From Pleurobrachia bachei (Eukaryota > Ctenophora > Tentaculata > Cydippida > Pleurobrachiidae): a stretch of DNA of 28,078 nt. Position 1 is the stretch's first letter. Each line of letters opens with the position of its first letter. Below the pieces are notes generated by a model. The model was not told the origin of the DNA. It was given only the letters and a program-made list of their open reading frames with translations, and ran no database searches. Made by a program: the position numbers and the translations under genes. The stretch is from contig AVPN01000407.1 in assembly GCA_000695325.1 (NCBI GenBank), forward strand, positions 20,109 to 48,186, read 5' to 3'. Positions 11,001 through 23,000 of this stretch are shown piece after piece.

Positions 11001-14000
11001 TCCATGCGTTCACTTAAGCCATTACTCGAGGCTCTACCGTTAAAGTTCCAAAAAGTGAAAGAAAGCTCGTACAATCGTACTCATACAATATCACCTGCAT
11101 GTATCTGCATGACCCACGTGTATATTTTGGGGTTGCATTGTGTTCTAAACTCACCACTAAAGTGCTAGGCAAGGAGGAGTCGATCTGATACGATTGGGAG
11201 AATCCCGTGCTCTGCCAAGGTGACCCTAGCCAACACCCTCGGTCAGCCCGTGAAGATCCGAAGCTGGAACATTGCCGGACTACCCGTAGATACTTTCTCT
11301 ATTGATAATGGAATTATTGTTGACAATACGAGCAGGTGGCCCCTGTGCATTGACCCCCAGGGACAGGCCAACAAGTGGATTAAGAATTTAGAGAAACCCA
11401 ACCAGCTAAAGGTATTAATTAATTTACTAATCATTACATTAATTCGCTAATTATACCGCTTCATTTTGGAAAATGTAGTATAAACTATCCCTTCCCTAAC
11501 ACTATAGGTTATAAAATTGTCTGACCCGAACTACGTGAGGACTCTGGAGAACAGCATCCAGTTTGGTCACCCTGTCCTTCTTGAGAATGTGTTTGAGGAG
11601 CTGGATCCCATCCTAGAACCCGTCCTACTCAAAACTATCTTCCGGTATAACAATTATTAGTGATGGGTCATTCAGGGGCCGAGACGACAAAAAATAATAC
11701 AAGACTTGATGACGTACGGCAAATAATCTCCAAAGTATCTATGTCTACCTAAAACTAAGCTACGAGAACAGTGGATGAAATTTCAGCACGTGCCTATATC
11801 ATCACGTGATCCTCTATCCATAACTGTTTTGGAGATTATTTGCCGTACGATCTAAGTGGTAGACACATGTGGTAATTACACATTACGGCAACTAGAAGTG
11901 GTTAATAACACGTGTAGTGTCCATGGGCGCGTTCAAAAGCGATGACTGCGAGTCTCTAATTCCAAAAAAAGTGAAAGAAAGCTCATACAATATCTAAAAT
12001 GCGTATCTAGTGCCGCATGACCCACTTGTAAATTATGGGGTTGCATTGTGTTCTAAACTCACCACTAAAGTGCTAGGCAAGGAGGAGTTGATCTGATACG
12101 ATTGGGAGAGAACTCTATTGAATACTCCCACGAGTTCAAGTTCTACATAACAACCAAACTGAGGAACCCTCATTACCTCCCTGAGGTGTCCGTCAAGGTG
12201 AGATATGATCTCTAGATTTTCTTTTCTGTCACAGTGACCCCAGTGACCACTGACATGGTGTTTGTAGTTGCATCTATTACATATCACCATGGTAACCACC
12301 ACTCTGTATCTAGGTGACCCTGCTGAACTTCATGATAACACCCATTGGCCTCGAGGACCAGCTCCTGTCCATTGTAGCCGCCAAGGAGAAGCCCGAGCTG
12401 GAGGAGAAAAAGAACCAGTTGATTATCGAGGGTGCAGCAAGTAGGAAGCAACTCAAGGAGATTGAGGATAAGATCCTGGAGGTGTTGAGCACGAGTCAGG
12501 GAAATATCCTGGAGGATGAAAGTGCTATCCAGGTATGTGGGCCTTAAAATATATTTGATTTGGTCGTTCAGTATTTAAACGGTTTGCTAAGTAACCCTTC
12601 TGTCTAATAACTTGTTTTGGCATCGCCCATCACTGACAGAAGGAGCATAACGACCTGCCATCATAATGTGACCCCCTTCCGTTCCCTCAGGTTCTCTCAT
12701 CTTCCAAAGTGTTGGCGCAGGAGATCTCCGAAAAACAGGAGGTAGCAAGCAAGACGGAGGAGGAGATTGATGAAACCCGTAACGGATACAAACCCGTGGC
12801 AGCACATTCCTCAATCCTATTCTTCACAATCTCAGATCTAGCAAACATCGATCCCATGTATCAATACTCCCTGGTGTGGTTTATCAATCTGTACGTGTAT
12901 AGCATTGAGGACAGTGAGAAAAGTAATGATCTCGAGGAAAGGATCGAGAATCTCAACAACCATTTCACATATTCCATCTATCGGAATGTGTGTAGGTCGC
13001 TCTTTGAAAAGGACAAGCTCCTATTCTCTCTCCTGCTCTGTGTGGGGATCCTCAAGGGACGGGGTAAGATTGATGATGGGGAGTGGAGGTTCCTCCTGAC
13101 AGGCGGAGTGGCCCTGGACAACCCAATACCCAATCCAGCGGAGTGGTTACCCGATAAATCCTGGGGTGAGATTGTAAGGACGGCTGATATAGGGGCTCTG
13201 GCTGAGTTTTATAAGCATGTGATAGAACATCCTGATAGCTGGAAGGCGATATACGATAGCCCCACGCCTCACGAGCATGAGCTACCCGATCCTTGGAACC
13301 TGGCTCTAACTCCCATGCAGAAACTAATCGTGTTACGGTGTTTCAGGAGTGACAAAATAGTTCCGGGTGTCCAAGATTTCATTGTGGAGCACATGGGACG
13401 GTCCTACATAGAACCCCCAACATTTGATCTAGCGGGTAGTTTCGGGGACAGCACCGCCTGTGCTCCCCTTATCTTCGTCCTCTCCCCGGGAGCGGATCCC
13501 ATGTCAGCCCTGATGAAGTTTGCCGACGATGAAAGTATGGGAGGGGACAAACTGGAGACCATCTCACTCGGTCAGGGACAAGGTCCTATCGCGGTGAAGA
13601 TGATCAACAAGGCCATCCAGAGAGGCACGTGGGTCGTGTTACAGAACTGCCATCTCGCTGAGAGTTGGTTGCCGTCACTAGAGAAGATCTGTGAGGAGAC
13701 GATCGTCCCGGAGAGAACTCACAAGAGTTTCCGGTTGTGGTTGACGAGTTACCCGAGTCCTAAGTTCCCTGTGACCATCCTTCAGAATGGTGTCAAGATG
13801 ACCAATGAACCGCCCAAAGGACTCCGAGCTAATCTGCTCAGATCGTACCTAAACGACCCTCTGTCTGATCCAACGTTCTTCTCCGGATGTAATGATAACC
13901 ACGCATTCCACAAACTCCTCTTTGCTCTCTGCTTCTTCCACGCGATTGTTCAGGAAAGGAGGAAGTTCGGTCCGCTCGGTTGGAATATTCCCTACGAGTT

Positions 14001-17000
14001 CAACGAGAGTGATCTGCGGATCAGTGTCAAGCAGCTCCAGATGTTCCTGAATGAGTACAAGGACACCCCTTATGTGGCGCTCCGGTACCTGACTGGCGAG
14101 TGTAACTATGGTGGTCGTGTAACCGACGACAAAGACAGGAGACTGCTAATGTCTATCATCGGGAGGTTCTACATCCCGGATGTTGTTGATAACGACCAGT
14201 TCCGATTCTCACCCAGTGGCGATTACTACGCCCCCATGGATGGGCCTTATGAGAGTTACCTTGAGTACATTCGGTCCCTGCCCCTGATACCTAACCCAGA
14301 GGTGTTTGGGTTACACGAGAATGCAGATATCACCAAGGACCAGCAGGAGACTAATAACCTGTTTACCAGTGTCCTGATTACCCTGCCTCGACAGGCTTCC
14401 GGAGAGGGAAAGAGCCCTCAGGAAGTGATAACTACATTGGCAAATGATATTCTGAGCAAATTACCTAACAACTTTAATGAGGAGAAGGTGAGTTACCATA
14501 GTAAACCACTGCACTTGTTACCATAGTTACACCATGTGTTACCATCCCGTTACCATAGTTACACCACGTATTACCACACATATATCTGACCCCTTATCTC
14601 ACCAAAGGCTCTAAAGAAGTACCCAGTGGTATATGAGGAGAGTATGAACACAGTGTTGATCCAGGAGTTGACCCGGTTCAATAACCTTACCACCGTGGTC
14701 CGTCAGAGTCTTGTGGACATCATGAAGGCTATCAAGGTATGTAATGTCCCCTCCCCCTCAAAGAAATTCAAGTATGTAATATTGTTGAGTAAGGGGTGGT
14801 GATCCCCTTACTCAACAACCACCGAAGGCAATGGACAATGGACATTTTGGACAAAAAGATCAAAAACTGTTCCATAACCAATCATCGATTTCCCATCGTC
14901 ACGATGGATCTATGATCTAACCCTACTCCTCTCACAACAATATGGATCTAACCATGTACTTCTCCCACAACAGGGTCTGGTGGTAATGAGTGCTGATCTA
15001 GAGGCCATGTTCCAGAGTATGTTGGTCGGCAAAGTGCCAGAAATGTGGGCAGCCAAATCATATCCCTCCCTGAAACCCCTCGGATCATACATAATTGATC
15101 TGCTGGCGAGACTCAGCTTCTTCAAGGTATGTGAGAGAGAGAGGATAGAGTGAGGATAGAGAGCGAGAGAGAGATAGAGTGAGAGTGCGTGCGAGATAGA
15201 GAGAAGAAAGAGGATAGAGAGAGAGAGAGAGAGTGTGTGGGTGGGTGTGGGTGTGTCGGAGGCTTAGCACAACTAGTAAACCGGTTTTAAGGTGATTCGC
15301 TCATTTGGAGTAATTAGCTCAAATTGACATTCCTTATCATCAACAAGAATATTAATTGCACTGTGTATCCATAGTGTCGGGTCTCCCTGCCCGTGCCCCC
15401 AATTTCAGAGGTTCATGTGATATCTGACCACTAGCAAATGATGAAGGAGCGGTTGCTATGACCTCCGTCACAGGGTTTCAATACACACACACACGATTTA
15501 CCCCCAACGACCATCAGGGTGGATGCCTTCGGCATCCACCCGGGCAGGGAAAAATGTGACATCTCAATCGAATGTCAACAGACGTATTACATATCCGCAG
15601 TACACATCGAATATATCACCACCAGTTCATCAATTACAGATGGTCTCTCCTCACATAGTGGTCAACTAATAAAGTGAAATATATTACAGCCGGACCCCGA
15701 TTTACCGTGATTACTATCCTATTTCGGGGGAAGATTATCCTCCCGGTAAATCGGGGCCCGACTGTTAATGTAATAGTACATTTTCTCGCATTTTTAAAAA
15801 GTTTAAAAACAAATCTAATTAAAACTCTACTTTCTCCGTGGTTTAGTTCGCGGTGTAGCAATGGGGCTCCCATCGGCTTTATATCCTAGCTTAGCTGCTC
15901 GCTTTTCTTCCCACTCTTTATGCTTAGCCAAGGCAGCATCCTTCTTCGCTTGAGTCAGCTCGGCAAAGGAGCGAAATTGTGGCGGCGGGGCGTTCCGGTT
16001 AGGACCCATCCCATTGACTAGGGGCTCCCTCTCCACCCTCGGCACACTATTACCCTGATGGGATGGTGTTAATTTACTAGGATTGTTGTTAGCAAGCATG
16101 TTAGCAGCACAAAATTGTCTCCGTACCTCTTGCCCTTGGTAATCAACCTCAAACAGCACTTTATTTTGGTCAAAAGCAATGGGTTGAGTTCGAATGAGGT
16201 ACTCGGTTTTGGTTAATCGTCTTCCTGGTCCTGCTGGTGGGTTCTGATCTTCGTCTTCTGTACCTTCCTGTGGTGGGTGCGATAAAGAGTTACCATACTT
16301 TGAAAGAAATTGGGATTGTTTGTTCCCTCCCTCACGGTGAGAGTGGGTCGAGCAAAGCAAGAGATCGTGTCGACCATGCATGGCCTGAAAACCACATGTG
16401 GAATTGCGAAATTTACCTCAAGTTTCCGTTTTTCCTCTTTTTTAGTTAGCGCTAGGAGGGTATCCTCAGCTATCTTTTTCCGTTGTGGAACATAAGGTTC
16501 TTCCTCTGATGTTGATCCTCTTGATGGGGCACTCCTGGGAGGAAAGGAAGAATGATAATAATAGCTGTCAAGTGTCATGGTCTGTATATATATATATCAT
16601 CTATGTTACACTCGCTTTTCGAAATTCTACCCAGCGAGAAACCCCAAAAGTAACCCCTTACCAGCACGCGAAGGTCGCCCGGTTTAGAGGGGTAACTTTG
16701 TAACCAATGAAACTTACGCCTCAGCTTGTGCCTCATCAGCCTTCTCAATAAGGAATTTGGCAGCCTGCCCAAGAATGCCATCTTCATCCTTGTTTTCCTC
16801 CAGAAAATCCATGAAGATAGCAGTCATGTTATCAAACACAGACACGTCCTCGCTTTCTCTCTGAAACACACATGCGTTACATGGCAGAGTTTCACAACCC
16901 TGGAGCGCTTTTCAGTGCTGTGATATAAAGGGTTGGTCGTTAGTTATCAAACACTAACCCGTTCCTTATCATCCGCTGTTTCCTTCACCAAGTGTTGGTC

Positions 17001-20000
17001 CTCCTCACTGACACTGAACTCGCTCCCCGAGCTGCTCAGATCCCAGTTGGGATCCAGGGGATCGTTCTTCTCGGGTGGGGGCAGCAGCCTCTTGGTCTCC
17101 TCCCCGCCCCGGAGAGACTGTTTGAACTGGGGTGCAAGACATGGAACACACCCAACCTCGCATCCGGGGCTCCGAGGAAACTGCAGGGAGAGAGGAGGGG
17201 CTAGGGACTAGAGGAGGAAAAACATAGCCATACACATTACATAATTGGAGGGGAGGAAGGGAGGAGGAGGAGGAGGAGGAAGAGGGATAAAGCAGTCAAG
17301 AAATCGGATTTCGCCTCACTGAGACTGTACCTTCGAGTTACTTACACTTCCGTCGTCTCCATAGGGTCCTGCGTAATAGTGTTTCTCATCACAATTGTAT
17401 GCTTGATCGGCATAGTAGGACTTCTGATCCTCTCCATATCCCCCTGCATAGTACGGCTTTTCCACCGCTCGGTAGTCAATTGGTGGTAAATCTGCCGGAT
17501 AGCTCTTGGCATGAACCGGTAGTTGGAGGGGTGTCGGAGGTTGAACGGCGGTGGTTACATTAGGATGGTGAAATGGTTGAGGTGGTATTCTGTCCATAGC
17601 ACCTCGGCTGATCCCCGCTGCGGTTGGGATCCTCTGAGCGGCTGGTGCCTGCTGATAATGGTGCTGCTCAACGGATAGAGATCTCCTTGCCCCAGGGGTG
17701 TGAATCTCCTCCGGGGGCTCTGGTTCTTCTTCTGGCAACCGGCCATCAAATGAGGATCCCCGGGAAATGGCGTGACGTCTCACTATCGGCTGCATCATTG
17801 GACGGCACTCGGCATCTAGAAAAACAAGGAAACTATATTGCGATAATCGATTCATTTAACATACGACCATCGTTTTACGAGGGAGAGAGAGAGAGTAGTT
17901 AAAATAACGTGTAGAAAAGAGGATGGATAGACAACTTATAAAATCGATCTAGAGGATTGCTATAGTAGAGAATTGAGAACAACGACTTAATCGATTGCAG
18001 AGAGTGAGCAATGTAACACACGTGTGGTAAAGTGCGTTTCAAACCACTTGACCCGTAATTCTTGGAATTTGGCGCATTGCACGTGTATTTACTAAGGGGA
18101 GATCCTGCATTTCCAGGAATCTCATGTCAAGTCGTGTAAAACGCACTTTAAGAACACGTGTGGTAAACGTGCAACGTTTTGGCTACCGAACGGATCTTTC
18201 CTTGGATCCGATTCCAAGTTAATCCAAGGTATACACTCCATCTCGAGAGGGCTCTCTCTCTCTTTACACTAACCGGTAAGAGCGTGTGCAGCGGGATCCA
18301 GAATAGGAACATGTGTCTCCGTGTTTGATGTGACATAATCCACAAACTCGATCATGGTAGCACTACCCTCACCCTCTAGCAGTGGGCTACCAGGAACAAT
18401 TTGGGGCTGGGCTCCTCCTGGATTCGTCGGGGTTGTGGCATCTTTACTGCCACCTGATTGCTTTCTTTCCGCTTCGAATATCTGGAAAATGTATCATGTG
18501 TTTTAGTATAGCTAGAGCTGATGGTGAGCTGGGGGACTTCAAATTCTGTAGTACCTGATTATTGGCCATGTTCTTGTAAAGTACCCAGCTTTTGGATCGT
18601 TTGTCAAAACGAAGTGTAGCCCCTGCTTTACTATCATCGTCATCTTCCTCCGGTCTAGGGAATGAGAAGGGTGCTAGTTGGGTGGTTGGGGTGGTTGTCA
18701 TGAGTGGGATGGTTGAGATGGATTGAAGGGGTGATTGGGGTGTTGGTGAGTTGGAATGAAGATTGTTGGTTTGGTGATTGTGGGGTGTGGTTGGGCGGGT
18801 GGGGTGTGAATGTGGTGGGGTGTGGGTGGTGTGAGGGGCATGGGTTCTCATCACAATTGTATGCTTGATCGGCATAGTAGGACTTCTGATCCTCTCCATA
18901 TCCCCCTGCATAGTACGGCTTTTCCACCGCTCGGTAGTCAATTGGTGGTAAATCTGCCGGATAGCTCTGGGCAACCGGTAGTTGCAGGGGTTGTTGAGGG
19001 GGTTGCGTGGTTACATTAGGATGGTGGAATGGTTGAGGTGGGATTCTGTCCATGGCACCTCGGCTGATCCCAGCTGCAGTGGGGATCCTCTGAGCGGCTG
19101 GTGCCTGCTGATAATGGTGCTGCTCAACGGATAGAGATCTCCTTGCCCCAGGGGTGTGAATCTCCTCCGGGGGCTCTGGTTCTTCTTCTGGCAACCGGCC
19201 ATCAAATGAGGATCCCCGGGAAATGGCGTGACGTCTCACTATCGGCTGCATCATTGGACGGCACTCGGCATCTAGAAAAACAAGGAAACTATATTGCGAT
19301 AATCGATTCATTTAACATACGACCATCGTTTTACGAGGGAGAGAGAGAGAGTAGTTAAAATAACGTGTAGAAAAGAGGATGGATAGACAACTTATAAAAT
19401 CGATCTAGAGGATTGCTATAGTAGAGAATTGAGAACAACGACTTAATCGATTGCAGAGAGTGAGCAATGTAACACACGTGTGGTAAAGTGCGTTTCAAAC
19501 CACTTGACCCGTAATTCTTGGAATTTGGCGCATTGCACGTGTATTTACTAAGGGGAGATCCTGCATTTCCAGGAATCTCATGTCAAGTCGTGTAAAACGC
19601 ACTTTAAGAACACGTGTGGTAAACGTGCAACGTTTTGGCTACCGAACGGATCTTTCCTTGGATCCGATTCCAAGTTAATCCAAGGTATACACTCCATCTC
19701 GAGAGGGCTCTCTCTCTCTTTACACTAACCGGTAAGAGCGTGTGCAGCGGGATCCAGAATAGGAACATGTGTCTCCGTGTTTGATGTGACATAATCCACA
19801 AACTCGATCATGGTAGCACTACCCTCACCCTCTAGCAGTGGGCTACCAGGAACAATTTGGGGCTGGGCTCCTCCTGGATTTGTCGGGGTTGTGGCATCTT
19901 TACTGCCACCTGATTGCTTTCTTTCCGCTTCGAATATCTGGAAAATGTATCATGTGTTTTAGTATAGCTAGAGCTGATGGTGAGCTGGGGGACTTCAAAT

Positions 20001-23000
20001 TCTGTAGTACCTGATTATTGGCCATGTTCTTGTAAAGTACCCAGCTTTTGGATCGTTTGTCAAAACGAAGTGTAGCCCCTGCTTTACTATCATCGTCATC
20101 TTCCTCCGGTCTAGGGAATGAGAAGGGTGCTAGTTGGGTGGTTGGGGTGGTTGTCATGAGTGGGATGGTTGAGATGGATTGAAGGGGTGATTGGATGTTG
20201 GTGAGTTGGAATGAAGATTGTTGGTTTGGTGATTGTGGGGTGTGGGTGGTGTGAGGGGCATGGGTTGGAAGCTAGAATAAAGAATTGAGATGAGATCACT
20301 AGATCAGGTCTAGGGAGGGATTGGTGATGCAATTCAAGGGTAAACTAGTTATACCTGTACTTGCGTGGTGTCATCCCTGATGAATTAGAGTGTTTTCTCA
20401 CTTCCGCCAGTTGGGGTGAACTGTGTTTCAGCTGTTGTTGTACCACACCCGATGACGTCACACTACTCCCACCGGTACTACCACTCCCACAGTGGGAAGA
20501 GGAGATCTTCTTAACTTCTGGTCGGACCTGGACTGCCGCTACACCCTCTCTAGCGGCCATCTTGTGTTTGTAATAAGCCTCGCTCTTGGCAGGGATGGGC
20601 GGAGGCCGGTTAATTCGGACGGTGTCGTAGATGACTTGCGGTTGTTTCGGGCGCTTGTCCGGGAGGGAGGGTGGGGTTTCGGTGGGTGGGGTCGGTCCTA
20701 AGTGGAACCGCTGTTCCTGGGATTTTGGTGGGTGTGTTGAGAGTTCCCGAGGTATCTGCAAGGAAAGAATAATTATTATCGAGAGCGGTTAATAAAAAAA
20801 GTCTACAGGAGGGTTTGAGGGGTGACCTCGCTCCAAAAAAAGACTATACAGATGGAATCTGCGGGTAGGTTACCTGCTGTTCCAAGTTTTCTCCTGAGTG
20901 ACTACTCTCCTTGATATACGATAGCGCCTTCCTTGTTGTCTTATCTGTGTTGGGGAGACAGAGTTGGTCACGATAGTGTTTTGAAAATTGGAAGATACTC
21001 CAAGGAATTATAAAAGAGAAACAGTCGTGGCTCTTGATAAATCGAGGTTGCTGAAGCCTCGGCCACCTGCTTCATGAAGCAATTATATTATTGTTACTTA
21101 CTTCTTCTGCTCATGTCTCGAAGTGTGTTCTGTGATTCCTCGTGGTTCATATACACATGGTGCTGTGGTCCCGCAACTGTTATAGTAGTACTTTGAACCC
21201 CCTGCATAGCCCCTGCCGCAGTGTTTCCTTGAGCTCCCATTCCACCAGCTGGATCAAGAGACCTACCACCAGCCACGTTAGCCCGATTAGCAGTTTCATG
21301 AGACATGGCAGTTTCCTGGGACCTGCCTGAAGCCGTTGTCGTTACCGCTGCCCGAGGGGGCGGTGCTGCTGGGGTGGGGTTGGAGACACGGGGTGATGCC
21401 CTAGGTACACTTTCCAGTGTGGCATAGGGCATTGGTCGGGCTGGAGGTGGAGGTGGAACTGGTTTCTCCGCGGGCACGTGGATATCAATTAGGTTGTGTT
21501 GCGACAAATAGTTTGGGTCAACACTCGCCGATTTGACCAGTCTACTCGGTTTGGCGGGTCGTGGTGGTTTTGTTGTCCGCCCTAAAGTCATGCTACTGCT
21601 GTGTAGGGGCTGGGTGTTCTGGGTTCCCACAGCCATGAACCGATTAGGTTGGAGCTGGTGTTGCTGTGTGCCAGGTGGGTTGCTGAATGGGTTGTATCCT
21701 CCATTTTGTTGCTGTTGCTGATTTTGTTGCTGGTGTACTTGTTGCTGTTCCTGATATTGTTGTTGATGTACTTGTACTTGCTGCTGTTCATTTCCATGTT
21801 GCTGTTGTGGCTCTGGAAACACAAAATACTCCCTCTGCTGCTGATGCTGCTGCTGATGGGATGTTTGCTGCTGCTGAAGTCCATTCTGGCTGAATATGGT
21901 TGCCATGGTTGCGGGATGTTGGTTGAAGTGCAGTGGGCTCACAGGCTGGGAGTGGTCCTAAAGCAATGGTGTATCATTATAAAACATACAGTTAGTATAC
22001 CTAGATAGGAATCAATAAGAGGAGAACAATGACTACTACTGCATGAAGTAAAGCTGTACAGAAAGGTCACTACACGATCAGCCCAGACAGATAGAGATGA
22101 GAGAGAGAAAAATATGAGAGAGAAAGAGAGAAAAAGGAGAAAGAGAGAAAAAGAGATGGGCAATTTAGGATTACGACAGCAAAACGCGTATTTGTAACAT
22201 ACAGACAGAGATTGCTACAATTTGCCCTCTCTATCTCTGTTTCTATTTTCTATTCGGCCATCATTTGGCATTTCTCTCTCTTTATTCCTCTCTATCTCTC
22301 TCTCTCTATCTCTCTCTCTCTTGGTTTCCTTCTCTCTATCTCTTTTTCTGACTTGTCTCGAGGCCTCTAGTGGACTAAGTGCATAGATCTAATATACAGC
22401 CAGTGCTTAACGACTCCATACACACACAAACATACACTGAATAAGAATCAATAATTACTGTATTTGCAGCAGCCCACTTACTCTTTCTGTCCGGTTAATG
22501 TGGTCAATTAATCGAGGATTAAGGCAGGGTTTCCGGATCGCCCCATTACACATGTTCATGTTGTTTACCATGGGCGTAGAGGATGCGAAACTCATGTTGT
22601 TATTTAGGATCCCTGTGGCATGGAAATCGTGGTTAGTTTTGCTGGGAATCAGAACCAAAACACAACACACATCCTACCAATTACCACTCTAAATTCTATA
22701 TTTAGACTTGAATTATCGGCATTCATACCTGAGCACTGAAAGGCCCGGAGATCATTCATGATTTGTAGTTTAGCGGGGTGGATTGGGTTTCCATGATGGT
22801 TACCATGGTAACTACCAACAGACAGGGCATCCATATCTCGATGGTACTGGTCTCTCATGGTGTTACCGTAGGCCATTCTAGCGGAAACATGCTTCCTCCG
22901 TGTGTCTTCCGCCATGTAGACACCCCCTCTCACGTGGTCTCTCTCATTATAGGGGAGAGAGAGTCATAGACAATAGCTAGGGAGAGAGTTTTATAATTAC

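Larger units (their letters stand above)
10181..11200 (+). repeat. Tandem duplicated block, exons 14-16, copy a
   Basis: It runs from inside exon 14 (ATCCCGTGCTCTGCC) to inside exon 16 (GATACGATTGGGAGA), and is repeated from 11201 onward. The join at about 11200 fuses the first 32 bases of exon 16 to the middle of exon 14. Confidence 0.85.
17386..18846 (-). repeat. Tandem duplicated block, nested exons F-G-H, lower copy
   Basis: It is repeated at 18845-20300 with an offset of 1456 bp. The introns between F, G and H are practically identical in the two copies. The join at about 18845 runs from the middle of upper exon H into the GT-rich intron ahead of lower exon F, with a shared TT. Confidence 0.88.

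Noticed and set aside
10886-11074. Small open frames on both strands around the fold-back in intron 15a
   Set aside because: They fall in inverted-repeat sequence that is poorly kept in the second copy, with no sign of coding selection.
16647-16699. tRNA-derived SINE or tRNA gene
   Set aside because: It is too short, with no A or B box and no cloverleaf.
20111-20332. Exon of the nested gene covering the CCACACCC/CCAACC-rich tract upstream of exon F
   Set aside because: Joining it to exon E gives a stop in the phase required. The acceptor CATTCCCTAG at exon F restores phase, and the tract varies in repeat number between copies, as introns do.
21588-22008. Open frames on the other strands over the Gln-rich exon C
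   Set aside because: They are shadows of the CAG/CAA-rich coding sequence, giving poly-Leu/Val or poly-Ser/Asn frames without splice support.
22913-22933. A longer start for the nested gene at 22933
   Set aside because: It would begin with GTG, not ATG. The first in-frame ATG is at 22915.
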